NCBI RefSeq assembly: GCF_020382885.2
Contig: NC_058511.1
Coordinates: 17,412,504-17,476,503 of the forward strand
Source: Scatophagus argus
Lineage: Eukaryota; Chordata; Actinopteri; Scatophagidae
Reading direction: 5' to 3'
DNA length: 64,000 bases
In this document: positions 12,501-23,730 of the stretch, piece by piece
How positions within the stretch are numbered: the stretch's first letter is position 1
How the letters are laid out: every line of letters begins with the position of its first letter
Program-made: the position numbers and the translations under genes
Notes under the pieces: generated by a model
Databases searched by the model: none
What the model was told of the DNA's origin: nothing
What the model saw: the letters and a program-made list of their open reading frames with translations, nothing else

Positions 12501-15500
12501 TGTAGACAGAGATAGAATTGACTCCCTTACTTCCTGAAGGTGGAAGTGTATTAAGTATAAATTGTTCCGCTGTTGTTCACGCTGGTGCCATATACAGCTG
12601 TCTGAACCAACACACCCACTTCCAACAGTGTTTAAACCCAAAGGAATCGTCATTTTATTCACATTAGAGTCAGAATGTGACGTGACTAAAGGTAACGTGA
12701 ATAAAACTCTGAAACATTACCTGGTTTTGTGAACATCATGGATGAGGTACAGTCAGACCTTACATTCAGAAACAACATACTATGTATTTACAAACTCAAG
12801 CACATGGTTAATTTAACAGAATTAACCAACACATGTTCTTAGAAGAAGAGGATCTTAATGTGTCTCTGCAGGCGGTTTCCTGAGAGTATGGTCTAGCAGG
12901 AGACAGATGGAAAGTGAAAGAGGAAGGACCTTCAGAGAGTTCGTCAGCAGCCTTGATTGTAGTGGGGGGGGGGGCTGGAAATGATATATCCTCTAACATG
13001 CTCCTGTTGTGTCTCACCCACACTGACAAACACTTTCTTCCTTCATCACTTTTCAATTTTGGAGCACTAACACTTCTTTCCGTTTGTACTTCATGCTCTC
13101 AACAACACTTGTTTTAGCCAGCCATCTGTTAATGTCGAGGCTCGCATCTGTGCTGTTGTAGAAAGCCTTGTTTTTGTTTTGTTATTTGTTTTAATTCTCA
13201 AACACTGTTTTAAAGCTTCACTTGCAAATTTCTAACCTTTCACCGTCAAACCAGGCGCATAAAATGAGCAAATGCAAATGAGTAAAGGCTGTTTTTATCA
13301 CGACTGCCAAGGGAATATGAATATTAGCACTTTAATAGTGAGGATGTTGTGCTGTGTTTCATAAATATATTTAAATCCCTGCAGAGAAATGTATTTAACA
13401 CTGAAGTCAGAAGTGTATATGTGTGTGTGTACCTTGTATGTATTTTTAATATCCTCATAGAGCATTTGTACCTTGACAACCTTAAAACTTTGTCTTGTTT
13501 TCCACATTCTAAACCCCCGCTTTAGGGCTTTTGCCCTAGGGCTTTTCTGAGCATACATTTCGTTTGTGTGTGCGCGCAAGTGAGTATCACTGACTTGTTT
13601 GAATCCCTCTTAAATGTGTGTTCTCATTTCCACCTCTAGAGTGCAGCAGCTACCGCAGCAACCCTAGCTTTGCCCACAGGCGTCACCGCATACCAACAGC
13701 TCATCACCAGCCAAGGTAGAGCATTCGCACATAAGTTTATCTGTGCATCAGATTGTGAAGACATACTTAGATTGTGAAGAAATACTTTTTTGTCTCTCAG
13801 GTCAGATCCTGCAGGTGGTGCGTGCTCCCAATGGCACTCAGTACATCATCCCGCAGCCTCAGCAGCAGATCCTCCTGCAGCAGCAGATGCAGCCTGGCGG
13901 CGTGCAGGCACCGGTCATACAGCAGGTATTCTCGTTTCCACAGGCAGATACTCTTAGATTTGGTAAAGAGAGGCGATGCCTTTGAAAGGTGCAAAGCAAA
14001 GTGAGCTAGGAGTTCAGCATGGCTGTGTATGTGTCCTGTTTATCTAGTGGTTTTCAGAACAACAGTCACCATATAGTAAGCATTAGCTGTCAGGACTGTG
14101 GTGTTGGAGATGTAGAAGAATCGGCTTCTGAAAATAATTGAATTATAGGAAAAGAAATCACATGAAAAGCATAAAACAATTCTTGGAAATAAGTAGGACA
14201 GCTCACTACTCAAATGTCACCCTTGGTCTCCAAGGAAATTGAACAGCAGTAGTTAAAATCCATCCCTACATGATCCAGCCAAAATCCAGATTTTCCCTGC
14301 TTCTGGACAAAATAGCACCACTGTGTGAAAATTGCAGTAAGACGATAGACTAAATTTATCTTTTGAAAACATTGTTTCTTCCTGGTTTCTGTCTGTGCAG
14401 GTCCTGACCCCTTTGTCGGGAGGCCTGCCCCAGCAAACTGGAGTCATCATCCAGCCGCAGCAGATCGTCTTAGCCTCAGGAAACAAAGTCCAAGGCAATA
14501 CACAGGTTAGCGCTTTTTCGGCTCCTGCATAAGCAATTTGCATAATTGTGTTTTCCCACCATATTTCCTGCTTGTTGGATTTTGTCCTGATATTGATCAA
14601 CATTGATGTCTGTTTTTGACTTAAGTAATGTCCATTGTGTTAATATTGCACAAAAAGACCACAAGCTGGATTCAGGACAAAAGTGTTCGGACAGACCTCT
14701 TTATTATTGAATTCATGGGTGGTATGGGGCTGTTTTTCAGGGGGGTGGGTTTGGCACTTTACTATGAAGGGAAATCTTGATGCTTCAGCAAAGGAAGACA
14801 TGTTAGACAATGCAATGCTTCCAACTCTGTGGCAACAGTTTGGTAAAGGCCCTTTTCTATTCCAGCATGACTGTGCTCCAGTGCACAAAGCAAAGTCCAT
14901 AAAGACATGGTTGGATGAGTTTGGTGTGGAAGAACTTGACTGGCCCACACAGAACTCTGACCTCAACCCCATCCAACACTTTTGGGGTGAACTGGAACTG
15001 AGATTATGAAGCCAGGCCTTTTCATCCAACATCAGTGCCTGAGCTCACAAATGCTCTACTGCAATGGTTGAAAATTCCCACAGAAACACACAAAGTCTTG
15101 TGGAAAGCCTTCCCAGGAGAGTGGAAGCTGTTATAGCAGCAAAGCTGTCTGTGTATTTATAGAAGGGGATGGTATTTAAGTCCCTGTGGGTGTAACAGTC
15201 ACATGTCCCAATTCATTTGTCTATATAGTGTATTCATACTGTTCTTTCATCTGGTTAGTTAGACATATGACCTGACAGTCACAGTCTTTTCTCTTCTGGG
15301 GCCCTTTTCCCATTAGGTGATGCAGGCAGCAGCTATGGCACAGCAACCTGGTCAGACAGCAACAGCTCAGGTCCAGCAGGTTCAGCAGGCCCAGGGTGCA
15401 GCTGCACCACAGGCCCCACCACAGCAGCAAGCTCAGCCCCAAGCTCAGTCCCAACCTCAAGCCCAGCAGCCTCCCATGATGCTACAGGTGGACGGCACCG

Positions 15501-16740
15501 GAGATACTTCCTCAGAAGAGGATGAGGATGAGGAGGAGGAGTATGATGAAGATGACGAGGAGGAGAAGGACAAGGATGGGGGGGAGGACGGGCAGGTGGA
15601 AGAGGTGGGCACCAGAGGAAACCAAACACTTTTACTGAAGCAGTGTTTGCAAAAGCAAATTTGTCTGGCCAATAAGCAGCATAAGTAATATAAGATTTTT
15701 CCTCTTGTTGAGGGGAAAAATGTTATTTTGAACACTCAAACATTGTCATCACTAACTAGTACTTTCCTCCAACAACAGAATCGGTGGGACAGTTAGTATG
15801 CCCCCAGTCTTTTAAATATTTTATAAACATTAAATTCTTTTTCAAATGCTTTTGCACCACATCTACAACATTTAATATGAACTTACTGGTTTGGTTTCCT
15901 GTTCAGGAGCCACTGAACAGTGGGGACGATGTCAGTGATGAGGAGGACCAGGAGCTGTTTGATACAGAGAATGTAGTGGTGTGCCAGTATGACAAGGTAA
16001 GAAAGGATCTGTCCTGTGAGAAAATACCTGACAAATGCCACATTTCCATTTCCTTTATTATATACGTCAAATTTACATTTTTATTTTACAATGTGTTGTT
16101 TAACTTCGGTTCAGCTCTCACCTTGGTGAGATCACCAGTCTTTAATCTGCAGTTTTTTCATTCAGTGGTCGAAAAAAATTTTTTTTTAGGCACTATAAAT
16201 GATAAATTCTGTAGTGTAACAGTTTGGTAATTTGTGGCTTAAATATACTATCAGGTATTGTCATAAAGTTCAGATATTTTGCCTACATCATACAGTTCCA
16301 CTGTAAAATCCCCTTTGAATTGTTTGTTTCGTGGCAGGCGTTGAAAATAATTGCTGCTGCTTTATTATCAGTGTTGTTTTTCCCTGATGCACATTTTAGC
16401 CTCGAGCGTAGTGATTGATCAACAACATCACACACCCCTAAGTGTATTAGAGCATTAATTGTTGCTAATTCAGTGCTAATACAGATCTACTGGTGAGGAC
16501 TGGTTTACATCATGGTTAGGGTTAGCGTTGCGTGGGTTAAGGACATTAGCGACCCGTGTCCACTGTAAGATGAAACTATGCCCATCTGTTCTTTACGCCC
16601 ACAACATTCATTTCCTTCTCTTTACTCCCCAGATTCACAGAAGTAAGAACAAATGGAAATTCCACCTGAAGGACGGGATCATGAATCTGAATGGGAGAGA
16701 CTATGTCTTCTCCAAAGCCATTGGGGATGCCGAATGGTGA
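9584..16740 (+). CDS. gtf2a1: Transcription initiation factor IIA subunit 1 (TFIIA alpha/beta precursor), complete
   Basis: Ten coding exons: 9584-9613, 11306-11407, 11767-11971, 12333-12397, 13640-13715, 13801-13925, 14401-14505, 15317-15604, 15907-15996 and 16633-16740 (TGA). They sum to 1194 bases, 397 aa, against 376 in human. TFIIA binds TBP and stabilises it on the TATA box in the nucleus. Residues 11-44 (YKSVIEDVINEVRELF) plus exon 3 (LWENKL) form the N-terminal helical bundle. A long Gln-rich linker follows, then QVDG at 293-296, the Taspase1 cleavage site that splits alpha from beta. A long acidic run follows. The C-terminal beta-barrel (ELFDTENVVVCQYDK, IHRSKNKWKFHLKDGIMNL) ends in GDAEW as in human. 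The start ATG has A at -3 and G at +4 and gives MASSANSNPV, close to the human MANSANTNTV. Confidence 0.97.
9614..11305 (+). other. gtf2a1: gtf2a1 intron 1
   Basis: Intron of 1692 bases from donor GTAAGA to acceptor CACAG. The centre (about 10440-11000) is much richer in CpG than its surroundings and contains the promoter-like block listed separately. Overlapping open frames on both strands at 10652-10942 are best explained by this GC-rich composition. Confidence 0.85.
10441..10760 (+). promoter_or_regulatory. gtf2a1: CpG-rich promoter-like block in gtf2a1 intron 1
   Basis: CpG-dense stretch with an AAAATGGC (YY1-like) motif near 10491, a CRE-like CTACGTCACC at 10613-10622 and TATA-like ACATATAAACA at 10629-10639. 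It lies about 1 kb downstream of exon 1. Vertebrate GTF2A1 has a transcript variant with an alternative N terminus, so a second promoter here is plausible but unproven. It could equally be the right shoulder of a broad CpG island. Confidence 0.4.
11842..11921 (+). repeat. gtf2a1: Coding CAG/CAA and (GTCCAACAA)n repeat in gtf2a1 exon 3
   Basis: A Gln tract of about 12 CAG/CAA codons is followed by four tandem nine-base units encoding V-Q-Q. The tract extends the TFIIA linker between helical bundle and beta-barrel. Mixed CAG/CAA codons and the in-frame nine-base unit point to slippage under coding constraint. It is likely variable between individuals or species. Confidence 0.9.
14640..15234 (+). 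mobile_element. 5'-truncated Tc1-like transposon in gtf2a1 intron 7
   Basis: An open frame at 14683-15009 (108 codons) encodes the C-terminal half of a Tc1/mariner-type transposase. It includes FQHDCAPVHKA, around the second catalytic Asp, and WPTQNSDLNPIQHFW, around the third catalytic position. The spacing is D-34 residues-Q, so the Glu of the DD34E triad is replaced by Gln and the enzyme is expected to be dead. Downstream sequence resembles the rest of the 3' end and finishes with CTATATAGTGTA at about 15223-15234, the usual end of this superfamily. No matching left terminus was found, so the element is truncated. Confidence 0.85.
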
Positions 16741-18310
16741 AGTAGAAAAAAAAAAAGAACTCTGTAACTCCCTCTATCCAGTTAACAGACACTTCAGTAT
16801 CCTTCCATATCCTGTGACTGGATTCATTTCAGGAAACTTCTGAGTCTCTGAGAACTCTGACAAACCCAAAAGACTGTGAGGTACCATAAAACCTGGGTGT
16901 TGTCAAAAACACTCACCTAGCCTTGCGGGATGAGAAACCTACAAGAGAAGGCAAAACCTGCAAACAGAGCGTTCTTGATCTTTTTTTTTTTTCTTTTTTC
17001 GCTACTTCCAGGCTTCTTTTGCTTTTTCCTGAGAGAATTCACACACATTGGAAAGTAAGCATTTCACTTCATTCAGGTGTAGTGGACCAGGGTGACTTGA
17101 CCTGTCCCACCACAGTAGGTCAAAGGTCACTCATTATAACCCCATAGATGACACCTTCATGATGCACTGTAGTCGGTTGACTGGATTGACTCGTGTCTAC
17201 ATTTAAGTCCAAACTTAGTGCCACCAGTCAAGATTGCTGCCTTTAGAATGGCCAGAATGACCTTTTGGCGTCTAATTTTTATTCTCGAATCCTAATTCTG
17301 TCCCACTTCATGTTTATGAAAATGGTGCTCCAGAGTGTTTTATGTAGTTAACAACCTGTTATTGTTTTAAACATTTTTTTAAAAACATTTGAAGAAGGGT
17401 TATGACAAAGTAAGATTATAGGAATCCTAATATAACCAGTACTTGTTTAAAGGCATTTAAAAAAAAAAAAAAAATTGTAAGCAGTGCTGAATCCAAAAAT
17501 ACTGTTATTTTCCTCATCCTTTTCTCTGGAGCTTCATTCCATCTATATCCCAAAACTTATCAAAAAAAAAAAAGAGCTGACACTGAATTCATTTAAGAGT
17601 TGTACAAAATGTCTGAAAGTTTGTCCTGGTGGTGTATCTTCTTTGCTCTTATTTTAGTTCTCTGCAGCCGTCTGAAAATTTGCACTGTGGGTTTATCAAT
17701 GTGTCGTGAAATCAAAGTCATGTTAATCAGTAGCCACAGCTCTGTTCTGCTCTGTGTGTGTGTGAGTGTGTGTGTGAGTGAGAGAGACTGCGAGCATCTG
17801 GTATGTATGTTGACTGACCTGTTGTCACCGCTTTTCTCTGGTATTGGTTTGTTTTTCTTGCACACCCTGTAATCTCAAAACATCACAGTTTGAAAAGTAA
17901 AATAGAAAATTAGATTTTGTTGGTGGGGGCAGAATGATTTCCCTTTTTTTTTTCTTTTTTTCTTTTTTTTTTTAATTTATTCCTGAATGTTCATGAAATG
18001 TGCTATATTTTGATATTTTGAAAGGTTGGAAAGCCACACCAAACTGTGCTCTTATTATCTAATAAGTGTTCCTTTTTTTTCTGTTGGCTGGACAAAGTTA
18101 CATAACGCTGTGTTCCAAACCATTTTGTCCAACATATGTTCTCCTGTGCTTTCATTTTATCCGTGAATTTTAAATGAGAAAATTTTCTATTGAAGTGAGT
18201 TGAACTTGGGGGGGGGGAGGGGGCAGCAGCCTGTGTGTTTCTCTGCAGTTTGTTTTTAGTGCCCCTGTTGCAACAATTTGAAATAAAGTATGTGTTTTTT
18301 GACTTGTGTC
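16741..18310 (+). other. gtf2a1: gtf2a1 3' untranslated region
   Basis: Non-coding sequence after the TGA at 16738-16740, with several A- and T-runs. It ends at the first AATAAA (18282-18287), which is followed by TATGTGTTTTTTGACTTGTG, a GT/T-rich downstream element. This is the best candidate cleavage site. Further AATAAA signals near 18856 and 18888 could give a longer form. Confidence 0.6.
18282..18287 (+). terminator. gtf2a1: Candidate polyadenylation signal of gtf2a1
   Basis: Canonical AATAAA followed within 10 bases by a TG/T-rich element, about 1.5 kb after the stop codon. Confidence 0.55.
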
Positions 18311-20694
18311 CATTTGCTTGATGGTTGGATACAAAGCTGTAGATTTTTAAAGAACCCCCTTCACACCAGGGAAGCACAGTTAAGGTAGAGGTGAAACATG
18401 CAATTTTCCTACATTTACACAGACGTGATCTAATTGGAATAAAATGCTATTTTGCCAATGACACATCACCATACTTGGATAAATATAATATGCCATGGGA
18501 CAATGGCAACACTATTCAAGCAGCGCACTGTCAAAAGGAAAAAATAAACATGAAAAATCCTGGGCTTTTAGGTCAGTATTTAGTTGTTTTCCATGGTTAA
18601 TAGGCACCAAAATTAAAAATTTGCTCATAGTTGCTTTATTTTATGTTTGTCTCCTTATTGTTGAATGTTGAACATGCCTTTTAAACTTTATTTCAGTTAC
18701 CCAAAATTTGCAAATGATAGATGAGCTTATGAAAAGAATTTCTTGAAATGTATTTACTGATTTCTAATTGTTCGTGTGTGTTCAACCTACTGTTCAGATA
18801 ATTAAGAAAATGTATTCTTATTCCTTTAATTTTTTAAAATTAAATCAAGTTTGGAATAAAACTCAAAAAGCTGTGCTGTCTTTTGCAAAATAAATAAATG
18901 AATAAGCAGCTGAGCCGCCAGTGGTAAAGTCAGATATAGTTTGCATTTGTTTACTACTGGGCGTGGCAGAAGATGGACAGCCCAACCAGTCATCCTTAGC
19001 TATCTATAATCATTAACTTTTACATTTAGATAACTTCTGTAACAGTTTATTACTTTTAATTATTTAATTATTATTATACTAAATTTAACTGTTTCAACAT
19101 TTAACAATTTTTACCCCTATTTCCGCATTTATTCCTTAACAATTTCAAGTATTCATTATTTACTTTTAATTAACTCTTATGAGTCAACCGCTTTGTTTTT
19201 CAGCTGTTATCCATTATGTTTCGCTGTTTTAACTGTCGATCCCTAGTATAACTATTTGATTAGCTATTACTTTTAGCTGTATTGCAACTGTAAACTAATT
19301 GCTTTAACTATTTAAACTGTCTCTCTCTTACAAGTAGCTGTTTATTTACACCAATTATCAATTACCTTAGTGCATTCTCTACTTGCTTGTGAACTCTGTA
19401 TAAGTGTTAAAACTGGCCAGCCACTGGACCTGCCATAAGGTTCTACGTATACACACACACACACATATACACACATATACACTTACATATAGTACTTTTT
19501 AAGTACTATACTATATACTTGTTAAGTAAAATGCATCTTTGAGCTATTTTTCAGTATCTGAGCAAGACAAGCACAGCAGTTATTTAAGGGAACTTGGGAT
19601 CTTTGTACCATTTCACATTCTAACAATACAAGACAATAAGGTGGGTGTCTGCTTTTGGCTCATGGCCAACCATCAAGTTTCTGTTTTGGCACTGCAAGGA
19701 AAAAAGTTTGGGCACCCCTGAGTTACTCTAATCTTTACAAATATCCTGGCAAAAGAATCCCCTGGAGTACAGGGAGCTCAGATTGGGAATCCCTTCCTTA
19801 CCACATCTGATGTGAAGTGGACGTGAGACCCAGCCTGTCTTCAATTCCACGTTTCTAGCAGTATAATCCCAAGTCTGGATGTCTGTCAGGGTAAGCACAA
19901 CATGGGCGTCCTCTCTGCTTTCTCCTAAGTCCTACCCAAACTGATACAATCCCTGTGTATTTCCTTGTGGGCAATTATGAGATAAAGGTGTGGTGCTGTA
20001 TAGGATTTAAGCTGAATCAGAAACTACATGAAGATTTTTGTCCTTGATTGTGAATGGATTTGAGGCAGCCTGTCACTTCTACAGTATATCACGCGACACA
20101 AAGACTTATTCAGCCCTGAACAGACTTAGTGGAGAAAGAATGTATCCCTGGCTGCTTCTGATGAAGTGGGCCCTGTTGCTATCCGGGACACTCAGACATA
20201 AGAGTCAGCGGCTGGCGAATGAGGCTTATAATGAGGCCCTGGAGATATCTAACTTAGACTCTATAGCTTTCTCTGCTTCCCAGCTAACTGATGGTGACTG
20301 CCAATCAACTGCATGGCAAAATAGAGTTTGTAGGCTTCAGCAGAATGCAGTAGCAGCCTGATGGCCGTTTACCATAGTCTCAGAAAATTTGAAGCCCTTT
20401 GGAACAAAGAGCCTCTATTCATTTTCCAATTTCTTATCCAGTTTTTCTCCACTGTCTCATGTACAGTGTACTGTCATGAATGTTGTATGTCCAGGCTAGC
20501 AGAATTTTGATTTACAAGTCACTACTAAATATAAAATCTTAGTTATGAAGTCTTGAGTCAACTACCAAGCCAAAGTCCTGACTTTGTTTTTTAAGACCTA
20601 AGCAAGTCATTATCAGTCTGCTGTGCACCCTTCCTCCAGCAAGCGGTGTTTGACTTTTTAAATCCTTCATACCTCGCTTAGTTTTTGAATGTAC

Positions 20695-20770
20695 AGATAG
20701 ATGGATAGATAGATAGATAGATAGAGCTTTAATGATCCCAGGCTGGGAAATTACAGTGTAATGCAATGAG
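20695..20770 (+). repeat. (TAGA)n with LINE-like 3' tail
   Basis: A TAGA microsatellite followed by GAGCTTTAATGATCCCAGG and GGGAAATTACAGTG. This combination is the 3' terminus of common fish non-LTR retrotransposon copies (consensus form CTTTATTGATCCC...GGGAAATT). The body of the element is missing, as in heavily 5'-truncated copies. The exact LINE clade is not determined. Confidence 0.6.
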
Positions 20771-22543
20771 TGCAATACTAGATGTGTGCGTGTGCAATTA
20801 TCACTGTATTCGTTTTGTCAGTCCTTCAAGTGTGGTAGTTAGAAACAGTTTACACTTGGCCGGACGATATGTCATATTAATAGCTCATTTTTACTGTAGC
20901 ACAGACAAAGTCTTCACATTCAAGACTTAAGACTGACTGCGTCCAAATTGGGAGTTTGAGTTCACACCTCTGCTGATGGGTCACAGGTTCTTTCGGAAGT
21001 CCTTTGCAGTCAGTGCACACATAATTAGCTCCATTTACCAACTGCAACCAAACGGAGGCCTTTGTCTAGGTTTTCCTCCTCTGTGCATTTAATGAACAAT
21101 ATGGCGCTCTGATTTTAATCAGGTAGGTGGCATGCTATGCACTCCACCTGGGCATGCGTTCCATGGACTCTAATGGCCCAGACATCCACACAAATGGAAC
21201 AAGTGCAGAGTTTGACTCTATTGTCCTGCATGGATGTAGATTGTCTGTGGATCAACTGTATGTCATGGTGAAACGTCTAGTGACAGTAGGAAACTAAAAC
21301 TGTAAATTTTACTTTTAAGATAAGTACACCACTTTCAGAACAACACAGGGAAAAATGTTTTCATGGACTTAAACGTTGTGGTTTTGCTCTAGTAATCATT
21401 CAAGTGTTTTCTGTGAGAGAGAGGAACTTGACTCTTCAAGAGGACTGGCGATGCCTATTCGCACAAGAAACAACGTAAGGAATGACATCAAATACGCATT
21501 TTATGTTCCCACAAACAAGGGCTGGATGGATACTTGAAGACTTTGACCTTCTCTGAGTAGCAAAGGCTGGTCTGAATCTCCTGACAGAAGCATCAGATTC
21601 TCTGTTCAGTCATACTCATGATACTTTTCCCACTGTATTTGAGTTTAGCAACCTAATCTGGTGTTAGCGAGGTGCATCGTAAGGTCCTGCCCTGCTTATT
21701 TGAAGAATGGCTCAGAGATGGGTTTATTTTAAGGAAGGCAGGAAGGCCTGAGAACCAGCCACATGAAGAATGTCAAAATAAATCCAGTCCAAGTCTCGAT
21801 CAGGTTGTTCAGCCCTTTGTGTCTATTGGTTCGGCTGTTAATCTACATGCACACAGACCACAGCTCTCTGATATTTTGTATGATAGTCCTGATGGCTTTG
21901 AAAAAACAAATCCACCGGGATTTGCGTGTCACTCACACAAATGTGCAGTGATTTTGATTTTTAGCTGCTTTGACATGCAAACACTTGTGAAACAACTACG
22001 AACTGAGAGTTAATGTTGACTGGCAGTGGAAGGTAGGACGCCCTCAAAAATGCAGCCAACCACATCATGCTCCAGCTCTGTGTGCTTAGTATTTGAAGGG
22101 TCCACACTGGGTTGTTGTTAATGGGAGATTGGAAGAGATGGACATGAAGCTGTGGAAAACATTCAGCTGAAAATGATGCCCTGTTTGTCTGTTAGGAATT
22201 TACTGTGTGAGTCAAGTCTGGAGAACGGGGAGCAGATGCCACTCTTCATTTTTCATCCACTTTTGAGGTTTCAGCCATTTCAAACTCAGTGAGTGCAATT
22301 TGTATATTGTGTATAGTGTATATTTTATACAGAAACAAATTATCCAACAGTTTAGACAAAGATCTTTATGACTACTTTGCAAGCGATATTAAAAAAAAGA
22401 AAATGACTTTCCTGGAACCCCCCCCCCCTCCCTGACACACATGTCACCCAACATGAAAAAATGTCGCCCAGCAGATGAAATGCTAACCAGATGTTAAGCT
22501 GCCATTGGCGGAGGGTGTCCTTTAACTCATAATGGTTATATAT

Positions 22544-22567
22544 CACGTGAGCAGTGCAGCTCACGTG
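22544..22567. promoter_or_regulatory. Perfect inverted repeat with two CACGTG E-boxes
   Basis: CACGTGAGC at 22544-22552 and GCTCACGTG at 22559-22567 form a perfect 9-bp inverted repeat around a six-base centre. Each arm carries a complete CACGTG E-box, the site type bound by USF, MITF and CLOCK/BMAL dimers. It lies about 1.2 kb beyond the tshr stop codon. Function is inferred only from motif arrangement. Confidence 0.4.
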
Positions 22568-22924
22568 TCTCAGCTGTATTTGCTTTAAGCTCTCTCTGCA
22601 AGGCAAAGCTATCTGTGATGATTCTATAAGTCAGTTGTTTCCATAAGAGGATGGAAAAATATCATGATCATGCTAGAAAAACAACCATGACATTCCTTAG
22701 GAGAGACAAGGCTTTAACAGTATATATTTGTAATTATCATACCTGTCTGTAATTTGTAGGAAATTGCTAATACTCAAAATATGTCTTGTGTTTACTTCTG
22801 TAATTGGATCACTGCTCTCAGGAGATGAGGGCTTACCTCTGTCAAGTTTTTTGTTGAATCAATGTGAAAATAAGTGAGAATGAAAAAAAGAACAGAAGTA
22901 CAAAGAACAAAAGTACACAAATGG

Positions 22925-23730
22925 TTTATTAATCTAAAACAATGATACATCAGTTTGGTACAGGTATAAGCAAGTTAAAGTACAATTTCAAACGCCAATT
23001 GAACTGTCACTATTTCCAGCAGTCAAGTACAGTCAAGTACTACACTATACTCGCCCACATTTACATTTCAGTTTCAGGTAAATAGACAAAAGAAATTTAA
23101 AAAATCACAGGCTAATCCTGTTTCTGTTTTCATCCATAAATCACCAAAACCTGTTGTGTTTTCATATTAAATAAAGTGGTAATGACAAGCAATATGGAAT
23201 GGCTGTAAATGGCACTGAGCCAGCAGGCTGTCCTTGAAAACAATAACCAAGTATAAATAGGGTTTGCTCCAAAAGCTTTTATCACAAAAAAAAAATGTAC
23301 TTTGAGTTCTTTAAAAAACAATTGTTATGTTTCCTTTTATATTAATGTGTGACTGTGCAAATATAATTTGAAAATAAACTCATTACATAATTTGAGATAC
23401 AGAAAAAAAATGTTTTTATTAATAGCTATTTATGTGTGTTTAAGTTTTCATCTTTGCTAATTTTTTAATAATCTCTACTGTATTCTTGCCAGCCGCTCTG
23501 AATATCGGTCTCATATTTCAGAGACATTCGATATTCTCCAACAACTAGAACCACAAAATCATCACAGCTGTAATTGTGAAAACAGCTGAGCTTGGCCTGA
23601 AAATTGAAGCAAACACAGAACAATGGAGCTTTCTGTTAAATATCCAAACAGAACTGTCCACAAACACTTCAAGGCCTCTCCTGTCCCACCTGAACCTGCC
23701 TAGCTTTACTACCTTCCGCCGGTGTTTGGC
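22925..23730 (-). other. tshr: tshr 3' untranslated region (approximate)
   Basis: AT-rich sequence after the tshr stop (23731-23733 on the minus strand). Minus-strand AATAAA signals lie at 23420-23415 and 22930-22925. The further one is taken here as the provisional end, but either could be used. Confidence 0.45.

Larger units (their letters stand above)
11408..16632 (+). other. gtf2a1: gtf2a1 introns 2 to 9
   Basis: Introns 11408-11766, 11972-12332, 12398-13639, 13716-13800, 13926-14400, 14506-15316, 15605-15906 and 15997-16632 all have GT-AG borders. The only recognisable insertion is the Tc1-like fragment in intron 7. Nothing else of note was seen apart from G-runs near 12965 and T-runs. 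Confidence 0.85.
18311..22920. other. Convergent intergenic region between gtf2a1 and tshr
   Basis: About 4.6 kb between two tail-to-tail genes. It contains an AT-rich degenerate repeat zone (about 18950-19500, ending in CACACA/TATATACAC), a TAGA repeat with a LINE-like tail and a palindromic E-box pair. The 107-codon frame at 20038-20361 has no resemblance to a family I know. I see no RNA gene. Confidence 0.6.

Noticed and set aside
20038..20361. 107-codon plus-strand open frame between gtf2a1 and tshr
   Set aside because: No resemblance to a family I know, no splice or promoter context, and it lies in repeat-bearing intergenic DNA. It could be a chance frame.
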